Shown: in pieces, positions 46,201 through 58,399 of the stretch
How positions within the stretch are numbered: position 1 is the stretch's first letter
Layout: every line of letters starts with the position of its first letter
Assembly: GCF_022347565.1 (NCBI RefSeq)
Contig: NZ_JAKRGH010000019.1
Span: 82,108 to 146,107 of the forward strand
DNA: 64,000 bases
Reading direction: 5' to 3'
From: Vibrio sp. Of7-15
GTDB taxonomy: Bacteria > Pseudomonadota > Gammaproteobacteria > Enterobacterales > Vibrionaceae
Notes under the pieces: generated by a model
Databases searched by the model: none
What the model was told of the DNA's origin: nothing
Seen by the model: the letters and a program-made list of their open reading frames with translations, nothing else
Made by a program: the position numbers and the translations under genes

Positions 46201-47388
46201 ATGCTAAATCAAACAACCATTGATATCGTGAAATCTACCGCTCCTTTAATCGCAGAAACAGGCCCGAAACTAACGGCGCACTTTTATGACCGTATGTTTG
46301 CTCACCACCCTGAGCTAAAAGATATTTTTAACCTCACACATCAAGACTCAGGTAGTCAGCGTGAAGCACTGTTTAATGCCGTTCACGGGTATGCTGCCAA
46401 CATTGATAACCTAGAAGTTCTACTGCCTGTGGTTGAAAAGATCGCCCAGAAACACACCAGTTTTAATATTACTCCTGAGCAATATCAGATTGTTGGTACT
46501 CACCTGCTGGCTACGATTGATGAGCTTTTTTCACCAGGCCAAGAAGTACTAGACGCATGGGGAGCCGCTTACGGCGTGCTGGCAGATGTATTTATTAATC
46601 GTGAAGAAGCCATCTACCAAGAGAAAGAGTCGCAAACAGGCGGATGGAGAGGCACACGTGAATTTAAGCTGGTTGAAAAAACAAAAGAAAGCGATCTCAT
46701 TACCAGTTTTGTTTTCCATCCTATGGATGAACTTGCCGTGGTGGATTACCTACCGGGTCAGTACGTTGGTATTTATTTAACGCCAGAGGAATTTGAAAAC
46801 CAAGAGATTCGCCAATACAGTTTGTCTGATGCACCAAATGGTAAAAGTTACCGTATTTCAGTAAAACGTGAAGACAAAGGCTTAGTATCTCGTTACTTAC
46901 ATGACAGTCTGACGATTGGCGACACGGTTCATCTGGCTGCACCTTGTGGTGATTTCTTCTTAGATGTAGCACCAGAAACACCTGTCGCTTTAATTTCTGC
47001 GGGTGTCGGCATCACACCAACCCTTTCCATGTTAGAAACCATTCAAGCTCAGCATGCAGGCTCTATTCACTGGCTCCACGCGGCAGAAAATGGCTCTGTT
47101 CATGCCTTTAAAGATCGCATTACGCAGCTTGCAATGGGCAATGACAATGTCTCTAGTCATGTGTGGTATCGAGAGCCTAGCGACACCGACACCATCAATG
47201 AAGATTTCCATTTCACCGGGCTTATCGACATCCAACAAATAAAAGACACTCTGGATTTAGAAAACACCCATTTCTACTTCTGTGGCCCCGTACCTTTCAT
47301 GCAGCACGTCGCCAAGCAGTTAACGGCTCTTGGTGTGGCTAACGAGTCGATTCATTACGAGTGTTTTGGCCCTCACAAAGTACTTTAA
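46201..47388 (+). CDS. hmp: Flavohemoglobin / nitric oxide dioxygenase Hmp
   Basis: Hmp converts NO and O2 to nitrate with NAD(P)H. The 395-residue protein starts at the ATG at 46201, with GGAAG upstream. The globin domain (about 1-140) contains [18 protein letters not shown] and [10 protein letters not shown] with the proximal His. The FAD domain (about 150-260) has [11 protein letters not shown] and [21 protein letters not shown]. The NAD domain (about 262-395) has [14 protein letters not shown] and [10 protein letters not shown]. Divergent nsrR and the NsrR-like operators indicate induction by nitric oxide. Confidence 0.96.
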   Translation: MLNQTTIDIVKSTAPLIAETGPKLTAHFYDRMFAHHPELKDIFNLTHQDSGSQREALFNAVHGYAANIDNLEVLLPVVEKIAQKHTSFNITPEQYQIVGTHLLATIDELFSPGQEVLDAWGAAYGVLADVFINREEAIYQEKESQTGGWRGTREFKLVEKTKESDLITSFVFHPMDELAVVDYLPGQYVGIYLTPEEFENQEIRQYSLSDAPNGKSYRISVKREDKGLVSRYLHDSLTIGDTVHLAAPCGDFFLDVAPETPVALISAGVGITPTLSMLETIQAQHAGSIHWLHAAENGSVHAFKDRITQLAMGNDNVSSHVWYREPSDTDTINEDFHFTGLIDIQQIKDTLDLENTHFYFCGPVPFMQHVAKQLTALGVANESIHYECFGPHKVL

Positions 47389-47495
47389 TCACATCAATAT
47401 GAATGCCATGTATAACAATATGCATGGCATCCTATTCACATCTTGCTATATCTTTTCACAGCGCAGATTAAGATCACAGTTTATTACTACTGATA

Positions 47496-47511
47496 AAGCA
47501 ATCGATTGCAT
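47496..47511 (+). promoter_or_regulatory. PurR-like operator upstream of the exported amidohydrolase
   Basis: AAGCAATCGATTGCAT fits every fixed position of the PurR operator consensus ANGCAANCGNTTNCNT and contains a perfect 12-base palindrome. It overlaps the presumed -35 element of the next gene. PurR binds such sites with hypoxanthine or guanine as corepressor. The call is by motif only. Confidence 0.6.
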
Positions 47512-47533
47512 CTTTATAGTAACAGTCTATCAT
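47506..47533 (+). promoter_or_regulatory. Candidate promoter of the amidohydrolase gene
   Basis: TTGCAT (47506-47511) and TATCAT (47528-47533) are separated by 16 bases, 40 bases before the ATG. The -35 lies within the PurR-like palindrome, so repressor and polymerase would exclude each other. Confidence 0.45.
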
Positions 47534-47573
47534 TCTGCCTTAAGTTCCTGTCCGATCTAATTAAGGCATTACA

Positions 47574-48983
47574 ATGAAATTAAAACGCTCTCTTCTTGCC
47601 GTTGCCATTGCAGCCGCTGGGCTTCTTCCTTTTACTGCTTCTGCAGCACAAAAAGCCGATCTTATGATCACCGATGCGACTCTTCTGACCATGGACGAAG
47701 CAAAAACCACCTATGAAAAGGGTACGGTTGTTGTAAAAGGGAATAAAATCATCGCCGTTGGTGATGAATCACTAGCAAAAGAATACCAAGCAACCACAGT
47801 ACTTGATGTGGATGGCGACATTGTAATGCCTGGCCTAATTAACTCACATACTCACGTTTCAATGACGGTATTCCGTTCATTAGCGGATGATGTACCAGAC
47901 CGCTTACACCGTTATATTTTCCCGCTGGAGAAGAAATTAGTATCTCGTGATATGGTTCGCATCGGTGCTAACTTAGGCAACGTGGAAATGGTAAAAGGCG
48001 GTGTCACCACTTACGCCGACATGTACTACTTTGAAGATGAAGTCGCCAAAACCGTCGATCAAATCGGTATGCGAGCAGTGCTTGGGGAAACGGTGATCAA
48101 ATTCCCAGTTGCCGATGCAGCCAATGCAGAAGAAGGCATCAAATACGCGCTGAACTTCATTGAAGAATATAAAGATCACCCACGTATTACCCCGGCATTT
48201 GCCCCTCATGCTCCGTACACAAATACAACTGAGATCCTGCAAAAAATTGCGAAGCTTTCTTTAGAACTCGATGTGCCTGTGATGATCCACCTTGCTGAAT
48301 CTCACCGCGAAGAAGAAAAAATCGCCAAGCGTGCTGACGGCATGTCTCCTGTGGAATACATGGATAGCATTGGCGCTCTGAACAAAAACCTTGTTGGTGC
48401 CCATATGATCCTAGTCGACGACAAAGATATCGAGCTGGTCAAAAAGTCGGATATGGGCGTGGCTCACAACATGAGCGCCAACATCAAATCAGCAAAAGGG
48501 GTATCGCCGGCACTGAAGATGTACGACGAAGATGTACGTATTGGGCTAGGTACTGACGGTCCAATGTCTGGCAACACATTAAGCACCATTGATGAATTTA
48601 ACCAAGTTGCCAAAGTACATAAACTAGTCAACCAAGATCGTGCAGCCATGCCACCGATCAAAGTGATCGATATGGCCACCATGGGCGCAGCAAAAGCACT
48701 TCACATGGAAGATAAGATCGGCTCATTAGAAACAGGCAAACTGGCTGATATCATTGTTATCGATACTAAAGCGCCTAATATGGTGCCTGTGTACAACCCA
48801 TACTCTGCACTGGTGTACTCAGCCAACTCTGGTAATGTTCGCCATACCATCGTTGATGGCAACATCATTATGAAAGATCGCAACGTATTAACGGTGAATG
48901 AAGACAAGATCCGACAAGAAGCCCTTGAATTTACCAAAGTGGTTCGTGAAACGGTTATAGAAAGTGGTGAAGTGGTTCAGTAA
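47574..48983 (+). CDS. Exported amidohydrolase of the MTA/SAH-deaminase (TrzA/AtzA) family
   Basis: A 469-residue protein with a good signal peptide (MKLKRSLLAVAIAAAGLLPFTASA, then AQKADLMI), so it should act in the periplasm. The catalytic barrel has the metal motif LINSHTHVSMTVFRSLADD, APHAPYTNT, HLAESHREEE and LGTDGPMSGN, the ligand set of 5'-methylthioadenosine/S-adenosylhomocysteine deaminases and related aminohydrolases. A C-terminal urease-like small domain has GSLETGKLADIIVID. Deamination of an adenosine-type or other purine compound is inferred from the family and from the PurR-like box upstream; the exact substrate cannot be read. It follows hmp but has its own promoter, and a terminator follows. 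Confidence 0.83.
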   Translation: MKLKRSLLAVAIAAAGLLPFTASAAQKADLMITDATLLTMDEAKTTYEKGTVVVKGNKIIAVGDESLAKEYQATTVLDVDGDIVMPGLINSHTHVSMTVFRSLADDVPDRLHRYIFPLEKKLVSRDMVRIGANLGNVEMVKGGVTTYADMYYFEDEVAKTVDQIGMRAVLGETVIKFPVADAANAEEGIKYALNFIEEYKDHPRITPAFAPHAPYTNTTEILQKIAKLSLELDVPVMIHLAESHREEEKIAKRADGMSPVEYMDSIGALNKNLVGAHMILVDDKDIELVKKSDMGVAHNMSANIKSAKGVSPALKMYDEDVRIGLGTDGPMSGNTLSTIDEFNQVAKVHKLVNQDRAAMPPIKVIDMATMGAAKALHMEDKIGSLETGKLADIIVIDTKAPNMVPVYNPYSALVYSANSGNVRHTIVDGNIIMKDRNVLTVNEDKIRQEALEFTKVVRETVIESGEVVQ

Positions 48984-49017
48984 GGTAAAGTGATCTACTT
49001 GTCCAAAAAAATGAAAA

Positions 49018-49046
49018 CAAAAAAGGCCCTGTAGTAGGGCCTTTTT
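49018..49046. terminator. Bidirectional terminator between the amidohydrolase gene and motX
   Basis: AAAAGGCCCT (49021-49030), loop GTAGT, AGGGCCTTTTT (49036-49046). Flanking A- and T-tracts make it work on both strands. Confidence 0.9.
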
Positions 49047-49068
49047 AATGTCGGTATAGAAAATTTTA

Positions 49069-49695
49069 TTACCAGAAAACGTCGCGCCTTTTCGCTCTAG
49101 CGATAATATTTTCAGGCATTCTCAGTTCTAAGTCTCGCCGTAGGGCTGCAATTTTTCGGTGGGCCATTTTATCGGCAGTCACGGAATTGTAGAGCCATCG
49201 ATAGGCATCTTCATAATCAAGAGGACTGCCATAATCCCCAAGTAATAATTCTGCTAAGTGTATACGGGCATTAAGGTTTCCCATAGAAGCAGCTTCTCGC
49301 AAATATGGGATCGCGCGTTCTCGATCTTGCTGCACGAGCGTTCCAGTTGCGTAATAGCGACCTAATTGCTCTAGTGCCGATGGTAACCCTTGGTGAGCCG
49401 CATTTTCCATATAATAAATACCGAGCTCAACATCTCGATCGACACACACACCCCACGCCAGCATATCGCCGTACAAAAACTCATAAGCGGGGGAATCAAT
49501 TCGAGTTGCCCTAGCAACAATATCTTCTAATAGCTGACAATTATCCGCCTTAAGCTTATCAAGATGGCTATTAGTATCAAACATGTTGATCAACTGTGCT
49601 TCCGAATAAATGGGCACAGGTTCTCCTACCTCTGTCAATGCTTGAACAGACGCAGATGCTAGCATCATGGATGCTATCAATACACGAAGTTTCAT
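49069..49695 (-). CDS. motX: Sodium-driven polar flagellar motor protein MotX
   Basis: A 208-residue exported protein (signal peptide MKLRVLIASMMLASASVQA) with Sel1-like helical repeats: YEFLYGDMLAWGVCVDRDVELG, ALEQLGRYYATGTLVQQDRERAI and ARIHLAELLLGDYGSPLDYEDAYRWL. It ends IIARAKRRDVFW. As far as I recall, this follows Vibrio MotX closely over its full length. MotX joins MotY in the T-ring of the Na+-driven polar flagellum and is required for assembling the PomAB stator. It stands alone, as is usual for motX, between two terminators. This gene is the best single marker of the host group. Confidence 0.92.
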   Translation of the reverse strand: MKLRVLIASMMLASASVQALTEVGEPVPIYSEAQLINMFDTNSHLDKLKADNCQLLEDIVARATRIDSPAYEFLYGDMLAWGVCVDRDVELGIYYMENAAHQGLPSALEQLGRYYATGTLVQQDRERAIPYLREAASMGNLNARIHLAELLLGDYGSPLDYEDAYRWLYNSVTADKMAHRKIAALRRDLELRMPENIIARAKRRDVFW

Positions 49696-49873
49696 GAGGA
49701 CTCTACCTTTCTATACCGTGATTTTTATATCGGCAATGAAAGAAAAGTCTTTAACAAAAATTGCCTCCCAGCGGCAATTTTTTGCCCACATTAATAAATA
49801 ACCTGAACGCGTGATAAATAGCCAACTTATTCCATTAAATACGCGGATCAAGCCCGCCTAAAAACAACAGGCG

Positions 49874-49902
49874 AAAAAAAACCAGCGCCGGAGCACTGGT
49901 TT
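49874..49902 (-). terminator. Strong terminator after purA
   Basis: On the minus strand AAACCAGTGC, loop TCCG, GCGCTGGTTT makes a 10-bp stem with one G-T pair, followed by a run of eight T. It isolates purA from motX. Confidence 0.9.
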
Positions 49903-49926
49903 CTAATTCATCGCTAACAATCAAAA

Positions 49927-51562
<1,636 letters not shown>

Positions 51563-51574
51563 ACTTCCCCCAAA

Positions 51575-51602
51575 CGAAAACAAGGCCCCGAAGGACCTTG
51601 TT
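51575..51602 (-). terminator. Probable terminator after hflC
   Basis: AACAAGG and CCTTGTT (51579-51585 and 51596-51602) form a 7-bp stem followed on the minus strand by TTTT. It lies between hflC and yjeT, close to the yjeT ribosome site, so it may be partial. Confidence 0.55.
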
Positions 51603-51624
51603 GAATTAAATAGCACTGCGAACT

Positions 51625-52518
51625 TTATTGCTCAGCTTCTACGCCTTTTACATTACCCATGTATTGGAAGAAATCGCTTTGAGGGTCAAGAACTAAAATA
51701 TCGCTCTTGCTGTTAAAGCTATTCTCATACGCTTGTAATGAACGTAAGAAACGGTAGAACTCAGGATCTTTGTTAAATGCCGACGCATAAATAGACGCAG
51801 TTTCTGCATCTGCTTGACCTCGAGTAACACGAGCTGTTTTATCTGCTTCTGCTAGTAATGTTGCCACTTCTAGTTCCGCTTGCGCTCGGATTACATCGGC
51901 TTTTTCACGACCTTGAGAACGGTGCTTACGAGCAACCGCTTCACGTTCTGCCCGCATACGACGGTAAATAGATTCACTGATCTCATCAGGAAGGTTAATC
52001 TTCTTGATTCGAACATCAACCACTTCGATACCCAGATCTTGCGAACTTTCTTTCGAATCAGCTAATACATCTTCCATTACCTGATCACGTTTTTCAGACA
52101 CAATTTCTTTAATGGTCTTAGAACCAATTTCAGCACGTAGGCCGTCTGCAATTTTACGCTGTAGAAGAGCTTCTGCCGTTAGGATATTACCGCCACCTGT
52201 TGCTAGGTAGAACTGGCCAAAGTCAGCAATACGCCATTTAACAAATGAATCGATGATAACGTCTTTTTTCTCAGACGTTACAAAACGGTCAGATTGATCA
52301 TCCATTGTTTGGATACGAGCATCTAACTTCTTCACACGGTCGAACAATGGCATTTTAAAATGCAGACCCGGTTCGTGAATACGTGCGATTTCATTATTGT
52401 CTTTTAAAACACGACCAAATCGAATAACGATACCACGCTCACCTTCTGGGATCACAAACAGTGACATCAAGAAAAGAGCGATAACAACAACAAGTGCAGG
52501 GATCATTAACTTACGCAT
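51625..52518 (-). CDS. hflC: HflC, SPFH-domain modulator of FtsH protease
   Basis: A 297-residue membrane protein with one N-terminal span (about 5-22), then the SPFH/band-7 domain (VIPEGERGIVIRFGRVLKDN) and a coiled-coil C-terminal region (YRRMRAEREAVARKHRSQGREKADVIRAQAE). HflC and HflK form a large periplasmic cage around FtsH that restrains its protease activity. It begins 2 bases after the hflK stop. It is the last gene of the miaA-hfq-hflX-hflK-hflC cluster. Confidence 0.96.
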   Translation of the reverse strand: MRKLMIPALVVVIALFLMSLFVIPEGERGIVIRFGRVLKDNNEIARIHEPGLHFKMPLFDRVKKLDARIQTMDDQSDRFVTSEKKDVIIDSFVKWRIADFGQFYLATGGGNILTAEALLQRKIADGLRAEIGSKTIKEIVSEKRDQVMEDVLADSKESSQDLGIEVVDVRIKKINLPDEISESIYRRMRAEREAVARKHRSQGREKADVIRAQAELEVATLLAEADKTARVTRGQADAETASIYASAFNKDPEFYRFLRSLQAYENSFNSKSDILVLDPQSDFFQYMGNVKGVEAEQ

Positions 52519-52520
52519 GA

Positions 52521-53696
52521 TTAGTATCTCCCTTGGCGAGTTGATGAACGATTTGAATCAGAAGTAGGTAGCTCTTGCGGGCTTGTTTCTACTTCAATGT
52601 TATAGTTTGGACTTGCATTGCTGCTCTTCGTCGCTTTTGCGCCAGAACGAGATTGCTCAACCAGTTTATCCAGAGGCAAATACAGCAGATTACCGCTTGA
52701 TTCAGAATCAAGTAATACTTTGCTGGTATTGCTGTATACACGTTCCATTGTATCTAAGTACAAACGGCTACGAGTAACATCAGGTGCAGCAGTGTATTCA
52801 GGTAATAGTTTCTCAAACTGAGCAACTTGACCCAAAGCTTCGTTAACAATACGTTCTGAATAACCAAGTGCTTCTTTTTTCAGACGTTCAGCACGACCTG
52901 TCGCTTTTGGTAATACGTCATTACGGTACGCTTCTGCTTCACGAATGAAACGCTCTTCATCCTCACGCGCTGCAATAGCATCATCAAATGACGCTTTTAC
53001 CGCTTCTGGTGGACGAGCTGACTGGAAGTTCACATCAACAACTTCTAAGCCCATGTCGTAACGATCAATAATGCGATTTAACACAACTTGAGTACGTTCA
53101 CGGATCGCCTGACGCCCACTGGTTAGGATGTCATCCATAACCGCATCACCAATAACCGCACGTAACGCAGAGTCTGTTGCTTGACGTAAACTGTCATCTG
53201 CATTAGTCACGCTGTATAGGTATTTATGTGGGTCAGATACTCGGTACTGAACCCCCATTTCTACCGTTACTACGTTCTCATCTTTTGTCAGCATCAAGCC
53301 TGAGCCACGTAAAGAACGAATCGCCTGTACGTTAACTGAAGTCACTTCATCGATAAAGGTTGGCTTCCAGTTAAGGCCAGGATCAACCATGCGATCATAT
53401 TTACCTAAACGTAAAACAACACCACGCTCAGCTTCACCAACGGTATAGAAACCAGAGAAAACCCAAAATGCGACAGCAATAACAAGAACGACACCTAAAC
53501 CAATGGCGCTACCGCCGCCGATAGAAGGGCCATTGCCACCACTCTTGCCACCACCGAACTTACCGCCCAGTTTTTGGCTTAATTTACTAAATACTTCATC
53601 AAGATCCGGTGGACCTTGATTATTACCACCACGATTGTTATTACCCCAAGGGTCTTTATCGCGGCCATTGTTGTTACCAGGCTCATTCCACGCCAT
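52521..53696 (-). CDS. hflK: HflK, SPFH-domain modulator of FtsH protease
   Basis: A 391-residue partner of HflC. The cytoplasmic N-terminus is Gly/Asn-rich (MAWNEPGNNNGRDKDPWG) and a membrane span lies at about 72-92. The SPFH domain starts TVGEAERGVVLRLGKYDR, and a long helical region carries AREDEERFIREAEAYRNDVLPKA. The C-terminus is Ser/Thr-rich and disordered. It lies 52 bases after hflX and immediately before hflC. Confidence 0.96.
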   Translation of the reverse strand: MAWNEPGNNNGRDKDPWGNNNRGGNNQGPPDLDEVFSKLSQKLGGKFGGGKSGGNGPSIGGGSAIGLGVVLVIAVAFWVFSGFYTVGEAERGVVLRLGKYDRMVDPGLNWKPTFIDEVTSVNVQAIRSLRGSGLMLTKDENVVTVEMGVQYRVSDPHKYLYSVTNADDSLRQATDSALRAVIGDAVMDDILTSGRQAIRERTQVVLNRIIDRYDMGLEVVDVNFQSARPPEAVKASFDDAIAAREDEERFIREAEAYRNDVLPKATGRAERLKKEALGYSERIVNEALGQVAQFEKLLPEYTAAPDVTRSRLYLDTMERVYSNTSKVLLDSESSGNLLYLPLDKLVEQSRSGAKATKSSNASPNYNIEVETSPQELPTSDSNRSSTRQGRY

Positions 53697-53748
53697 TAGA
53701 GAACTCCATCAATAAATATGACGACAGTATTAACTACCTTAGAACCCA

Positions 53749-55038
53749 CTAAGTAACAATACAGTCACTTAAATGGGTGCCTTCCCTTTTTGCAAGTCTT
53801 AACCAATCTACCTGCTGCATACGTATATCGATCAATAAAGAGCCATCGTCTTCATACTCTTCATTAAGAATGCTTTGCAACTGAAAGAACTTACTGCGAA
53901 TTCGACCAGCATACTCAGGAGGTAAGCGAAGTGTATGGCAAACCATGCTACCTGCTAGTCGCTCTGTGAGCGCCTCAAACAGCAGATCCATGCCCAGGCC
54001 ATCCATCGCCGATACCCACACACAACGAGGTATGCCTTCTTCATCTCTTTCGATTCGTGGTTTTGGATCATCAAGGTTATCGATTTTATTCATCACCAAA
54101 AGTGACGGAATTTCATCGGCCTCAATTTCTTCTAACACCACATTGACTGCATCGATATTTTCACGGAAACGGTCATCACTGGCATCAATCACATGCAGTA
54201 AGATGTCCGCTTCTTGAGTTTCTTGCAATGTTGCTTTAAACGCTGCTACTAAATCGTGTGGCAAATGGCGAATAAAACCTACGGTATCAGCAAGAATAGC
54301 CGTACCAACATCAGCAAGCTCAATTTTTCTTAGCGTTGGATCTAAAGTTGCAAATAGCTGATCCGCAGCATAAACCCCTGCTTCCGTAATACGGTTAAAC
54401 AAGGTCGATTTTCCCGCATTGGTGTAACCCACCAGCGAGATTGTCGGTATTTCAGCTCTATTTCTTGCTCGGCGACCTTGTTCACGCTGTTTAGCTACTT
54501 TTGCTAAACGACGCAAAATCGCTTTAATTCGGTCACGCAACAAACGTCTGTCGGTTTCTAGCTGAGTCTCACCCGGACCACGTAAACCTATACCACCTTT
54601 TTGTCTTTCAAGGTGGGTCCAACCGCGAATCAGTCGGGTGGAAAGGTGACGTAATTGAGCAAGTTCAACTTGAAGTTTACCTTCATGGGTACGCGCACGT
54701 TGAGCAAAGATATCTAGGATAAGTCCTGTGCGATCCAATACTCGGCACTTACATAGCCCTTCAAGGTTACGTTCTTGGGCAGGAGATAAGGCATGATTAA
54801 ATATAATAATATTTGCCCCTTCGGCTCTAACAGCATCTGCTATTTCCTGAGCCTTACCCTCACCGACATAATATTTAGAGTGGGGAGCTTGACGACTACC
54901 TGTAATCACACGTAGCGTGTTCACTCCCGCTGAAGATACCAGCATTTCACATTCGCTGAGATCTTCCCACTCGCCTTCCTGCGTGAAGTTGATATGAACA
55001 AGAATAGCCTGCTCACCGGATTCATAACGGTCAAACAA
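53749..55038 (-). CDS. hflX: GTPase HflX, ribosome-splitting factor
   Basis: A 429-residue TRAFAC GTPase. The N-terminal domain contains RTGLILDIFAQRARTHEGKLQVELAQL and RLIRGWTHLERQKGGIGLRGPGETQLETDRR, the HflX hallmark. The G domain has G1 GYTNAGKSTLFN, G3 DTVGFIRHLP and G4 NKID. HflX separates stalled or stressed 70S ribosomes and binds the 50S subunit. It follows hfq by 26 bases. Confidence 0.97.
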   Translation of the reverse strand: MFDRYESGEQAILVHINFTQEGEWEDLSECEMLVSSAGVNTLRVITGSRQAPHSKYYVGEGKAQEIADAVRAEGANIIIFNHALSPAQERNLEGLCKCRVLDRTGLILDIFAQRARTHEGKLQVELAQLRHLSTRLIRGWTHLERQKGGIGLRGPGETQLETDRRLLRDRIKAILRRLAKVAKQREQGRRARNRAEIPTISLVGYTNAGKSTLFNRITEAGVYAADQLFATLDPTLRKIELADVGTAILADTVGFIRHLPHDLVAAFKATLQETQEADILLHVIDASDDRFRENIDAVNVVLEEIEADEIPSLLVMNKIDNLDDPKPRIERDEEGIPRCVWVSAMDGLGMDLLFEALTERLAGSMVCHTLRLPPEYAGRIRSKFFQLQSILNEEYEDDGSLLIDIRMQQVDWLRLAKREGTHLSDCIVT

Positions 55039-55064
55039 GCAATCAACTCCTTACTAAAGAAAGA

Positions 55065-55379
<315 letters not shown>

Positions 55380-55431
55380 CTAAATGAATCAATAAAATAC
55401 GCAAAAACAGACAACATTATACACAGTTCAA

Positions 55432-56364
55432 TCAGTCACTAATCAATGAGTTTGTGACTGTTTGTAACGCACTATCAATGTCGTCACTATCCAACCAAGT
55501 TAAATTTTCCCAGCTTCTCAACCAGGTAATTTGTCGCTTGGCCAATTGACGAGTGGCACAGACTCCACGAAAAATCGCTTCATCTAACGTACCATTCCCG
55601 TCCAAATAATCCCACATCTGCCTGTAGCCCACACAACGTATTGACGGGAGTTCTGGATGCAAATCTCCTCGTTGATACAATGCTTGAACTTCTTGCTCAA
55701 ATCCCGCCTCAACCATATTGTTAAAACGTAATTCAATTCGGCGATGCAGTTCTGCCCTTTCCTTGGGTGCTATCGCAAACTGATGAACCCTAAATGGCAG
55801 TGACTCACCTTGAGTCTGGGTTAACTCAGTTAAAGTTTTACCCGAAATTCGAAAAACTTCCAATGCTCGCGACAGGCGTTGCGGATCATTGGGGTGAATT
55901 CGGGCTGCTGAAACAGGATCTATTTCAACTAATTGATCATGCATGGCTTGCCAGCCCATTTCTGTTGCCTGGCGCTCAATTTCAGCACGAATGTTAGGGT
56001 CAGCAGCAGGTAATGGCGATAAGCCTTCAAGTAATGCTTTAAAATACAGCATGGTTCCCCCTACCAAGAGCGGGATTTTTCCTTGAGCGACTATGTCATT
56101 CATTTCACGTAATGCATCACGACGAAAATCAGCTGCTGAATAACTTTCTTTTGGATCTCGAATATCAATCAGACGATGAGGAGCAAGAGAAAGTTCTCGC
56201 TCATCTGGTTTGGCTGTACCGATGTCCATCGTCTTATAGATTAGGGCAGAGTCGACACTTATCAACTCCACTGGAAAACGTTGTCGTAATCTTATTGCTA
56301 ATTCGGTTTTACCCGATGCCGTAGGCCCCATTAAAAAGATGGCCTTAGGTAGTTGTTCAGTCAT
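55432..56364 (-). CDS. miaA: tRNA dimethylallyltransferase MiaA
   Basis: MiaA adds the isopentenyl group to A37 of tRNAs reading UNN codons. The 310-residue protein has the P-loop [50 protein letters not shown], the DPxDxxRxxRALE-type segment [13 protein letters not shown] and a C-terminal [13 protein letters not shown]. Its ATG lies within the end of mutL (8-base overlap), as in many relatives. Confidence 0.97.
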   Translation of the reverse strand: MTEQLPKAIFLMGPTASGKTELAIRLRQRFPVELISVDSALIYKTMDIGTAKPDERELSLAPHRLIDIRDPKESYSAADFRRDALREMNDIVAQGKIPLLVGGTMLYFKALLEGLSPLPAADPNIRAEIERQATEMGWQAMHDQLVEIDPVSAARIHPNDPQRLSRALEVFRISGKTLTELTQTQGESLPFRVHQFAIAPKERAELHRRIELRFNNMVEAGFEQEVQALYQRGDLHPELPSIRCVGYRQMWDYLDGNGTLDEAIFRGVCATRQLAKRQITWLRSWENLTWLDSDDIDSALQTVTNSLISD

Positions 56365-58393
56365 GATTAAATGCTTTTATTGCTGCGATCGTATCTACAG
56401 GCTGTAGCAGTTGTGCATGATAGGCACTCAACTGTTCACCCCATAATTGTTCTAATTCAGACACTAACTGAATAGCTTGAGCGGTTGTGTATTCACTTAC
56501 ATCATGAGTCAATTGCTGTGCAAGCCAAGGAATAATATTCACAATCCCACAATCTGATTCTTGTTTGTCTAAGTAAGATAACAGATTTGGTACTAACTGC
56601 TGTAAATTTTGCTGTCTTAATGGTTGTGAAACTGCCATGACTATCACAGCATCATGTCCTTTCGGTTTTAATTGGATCCCTAATTTAGCCAGTAGATTAT
56701 AATTCTGATTTAATGTTTCCATTTGCTCTTGAGCAATAGGTAACGTATGCGGAATCAATAAAGGCTGAGCTTTTAATTCCCCCTCTACCGCCGTATTTAA
56801 TTGCCCTAAGATTTGAAGGTATTGGGCATGTCTTAACGACAGTAGCTGCACTTCATCACCACTGGCCATCAGTAAATATTGATTTTGAATGACCGTAAGT
56901 GCTTTACCTAAACTTTTGATCGAACCTTGTTCTGGGGCAGAAGGAACCATTCCGACTGGGGCTCGTTCTGGCAATGGCGTAATATCTGTCGCTTTTTCTG
57001 CCACCCCTTTTTCAGCGACACCATAGTCCGGCGTCTGCATCAGCTTTTGATAGTTTTTGACTTCCTTAGCAGAAGGAGGCCGTGGCCGCTCATAATTACT
57101 ATTGCCATAAGAAGAAGGCGGTCGAGCAGAGTTGTGCCCGGGCCTCGTGGTAGTATTCGAATGGCTGCTTTTGTAACTTGTCCCTCGGCTTGGGTTAGGT
57201 GCAGATTGAATCCACTCTCTTGGTTCCGCTTTATTCGGATAAACCGGAGAATTAGCAATCGCCTCCATCACAGGAGAGGGAGCTGGCTTCTCTTGCAAAG
57301 AAGCAGGTGATTCAACCGTTTTGGACACACTGCCTTTTTCATTCTCAAGCGACTCATTCTCCGATTCAGAAAGATTCTCCACATGAGGCAGTTGAGCACT
57401 TTGCTTCAGAGAGTCACTGATCGCTTGGTAGATAAAATCATGAACTAGTCGTGCTTGGTGAAAACGAACTTCGTGTTTTGCAGGGTGAACATTCACATCC
57501 ACCTGGTGGGGGTCGATTTCAATAAATAATGCATAACCTGCAAATTGCTCAGGGCGCAGACTGCTCTCATACCCTTGGCGTATCGCATGGTTAATGAGCT
57601 TATCTCGCATCATTCGACCATTCACATAACAGTACTGCAAGTCACCTTGTGAACGAGCCCCTTCCGGAGAAGATATCCATCCAGATAACGTTAAATCACC
57701 GTATTCTAATTTTACGCTCAGAGCGTGCTGCACAAAGCCTTGACCACATACCGCCGCTAATCGACGCTCTCGTTGAGCATCCGTTTGTGAAGCCCGATAC
57801 TGACGGATCACTTTTCCGTTATGGCGCAAGTTAATCGCCACATCAAAACGACTTAAAGCAATACGCTTTAATAACTCATCAATATGACCAAATTCTGTTT
57901 TTTCAGTTCGGAGGAACTTACGTCGAGCTGGCGTATTAAAAAACAGATCCAAGACTTCAACGGTGGTTCCTACAGGGTGAGCGGCAGGTTTGGTTTTTAC
58001 CGCCATATCTCGCCCTTCTGCATACGCGGACCATGCTTGTTCCTGCGCGACAGTACGAGATGTGATAGTAAGACGAGAAACAGAACTGATACTTGCTAGC
58101 GCTTCACCACGAAACCCCAAACTCACAATGGCTTCTAAATCATCCAAAGTATGAATTTTGGAAGTTGCATGACGACTCAGCGCTAAACCCAGCTCCTCTT
58201 TGACGATTCCTTTTCCGTTATCACGAATGCGGATCATCTTGCTACCACCTTTCTCGATATCAATATCAATACGGGTGGCACCAGCGTCTAAGCTGTTTTC
58301 TACTAGCTCTTTCACCACCGAAGCAGGGCGCTCAACCACTTCTCCGGCGGCGATTTGGTTTGCTAGTCGAGCTGGTAAGATTTGAATCGTCAT
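56357..58393 (-). CDS. mutL: DNA mismatch repair protein MutL
   Basis: MutL links mismatch recognition by MutS to strand cutting by MutH and to UvrD. The 678-residue protein has the GHKL ATPase motifs [19 protein letters not shown] and [20 protein letters not shown] in the first 110 residues and the transducer domain to about 330. A long low-complexity linker (about 340-490, rich in Ser, Pro and Asn) and the C-terminal dimerisation domain follow. The endonuclease motif DQHA(X)2E(X)4E is absent, as expected in a methyl-directed MutH-type organism. Confidence 0.97.
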   Translation of the reverse strand: MTIQILPARLANQIAAGEVVERPASVVKELVENSLDAGATRIDIDIEKGGSKMIRIRDNGKGIVKEELGLALSRHATSKIHTLDDLEAIVSLGFRGEALASISSVSRLTITSRTVAQEQAWSAYAEGRDMAVKTKPAAHPVGTTVEVLDLFFNTPARRKFLRTEKTEFGHIDELLKRIALSRFDVAINLRHNGKVIRQYRASQTDAQRERRLAAVCGQGFVQHALSVKLEYGDLTLSGWISSPEGARSQGDLQYCYVNGRMMRDKLINHAIRQGYESSLRPEQFAGYALFIEIDPHQVDVNVHPAKHEVRFHQARLVHDFIYQAISDSLKQSAQLPHVENLSESENESLENEKGSVSKTVESPASLQEKPAPSPVMEAIANSPVYPNKAEPREWIQSAPNPSRGTSYKSSHSNTTTRPGHNSARPPSSYGNSNYERPRPPSAKEVKNYQKLMQTPDYGVAEKGVAEKATDITPLPERAPVGMVPSAPEQGSIKSLGKALTVIQNQYLLMASGDEVQLLSLRHAQYLQILGQLNTAVEGELKAQPLLIPHTLPIAQEQMETLNQNYNLLAKLGIQLKPKGHDAVIVMAVSQPLRQQNLQQLVPNLLSYLDKQESDCGIVNIIPWLAQQLTHDVSEYTTAQAIQLVSELEQLWGEQLSAYHAQLLQPVDTIAAIKAFNHD

Positions 58394-58399
58394 AAACTA

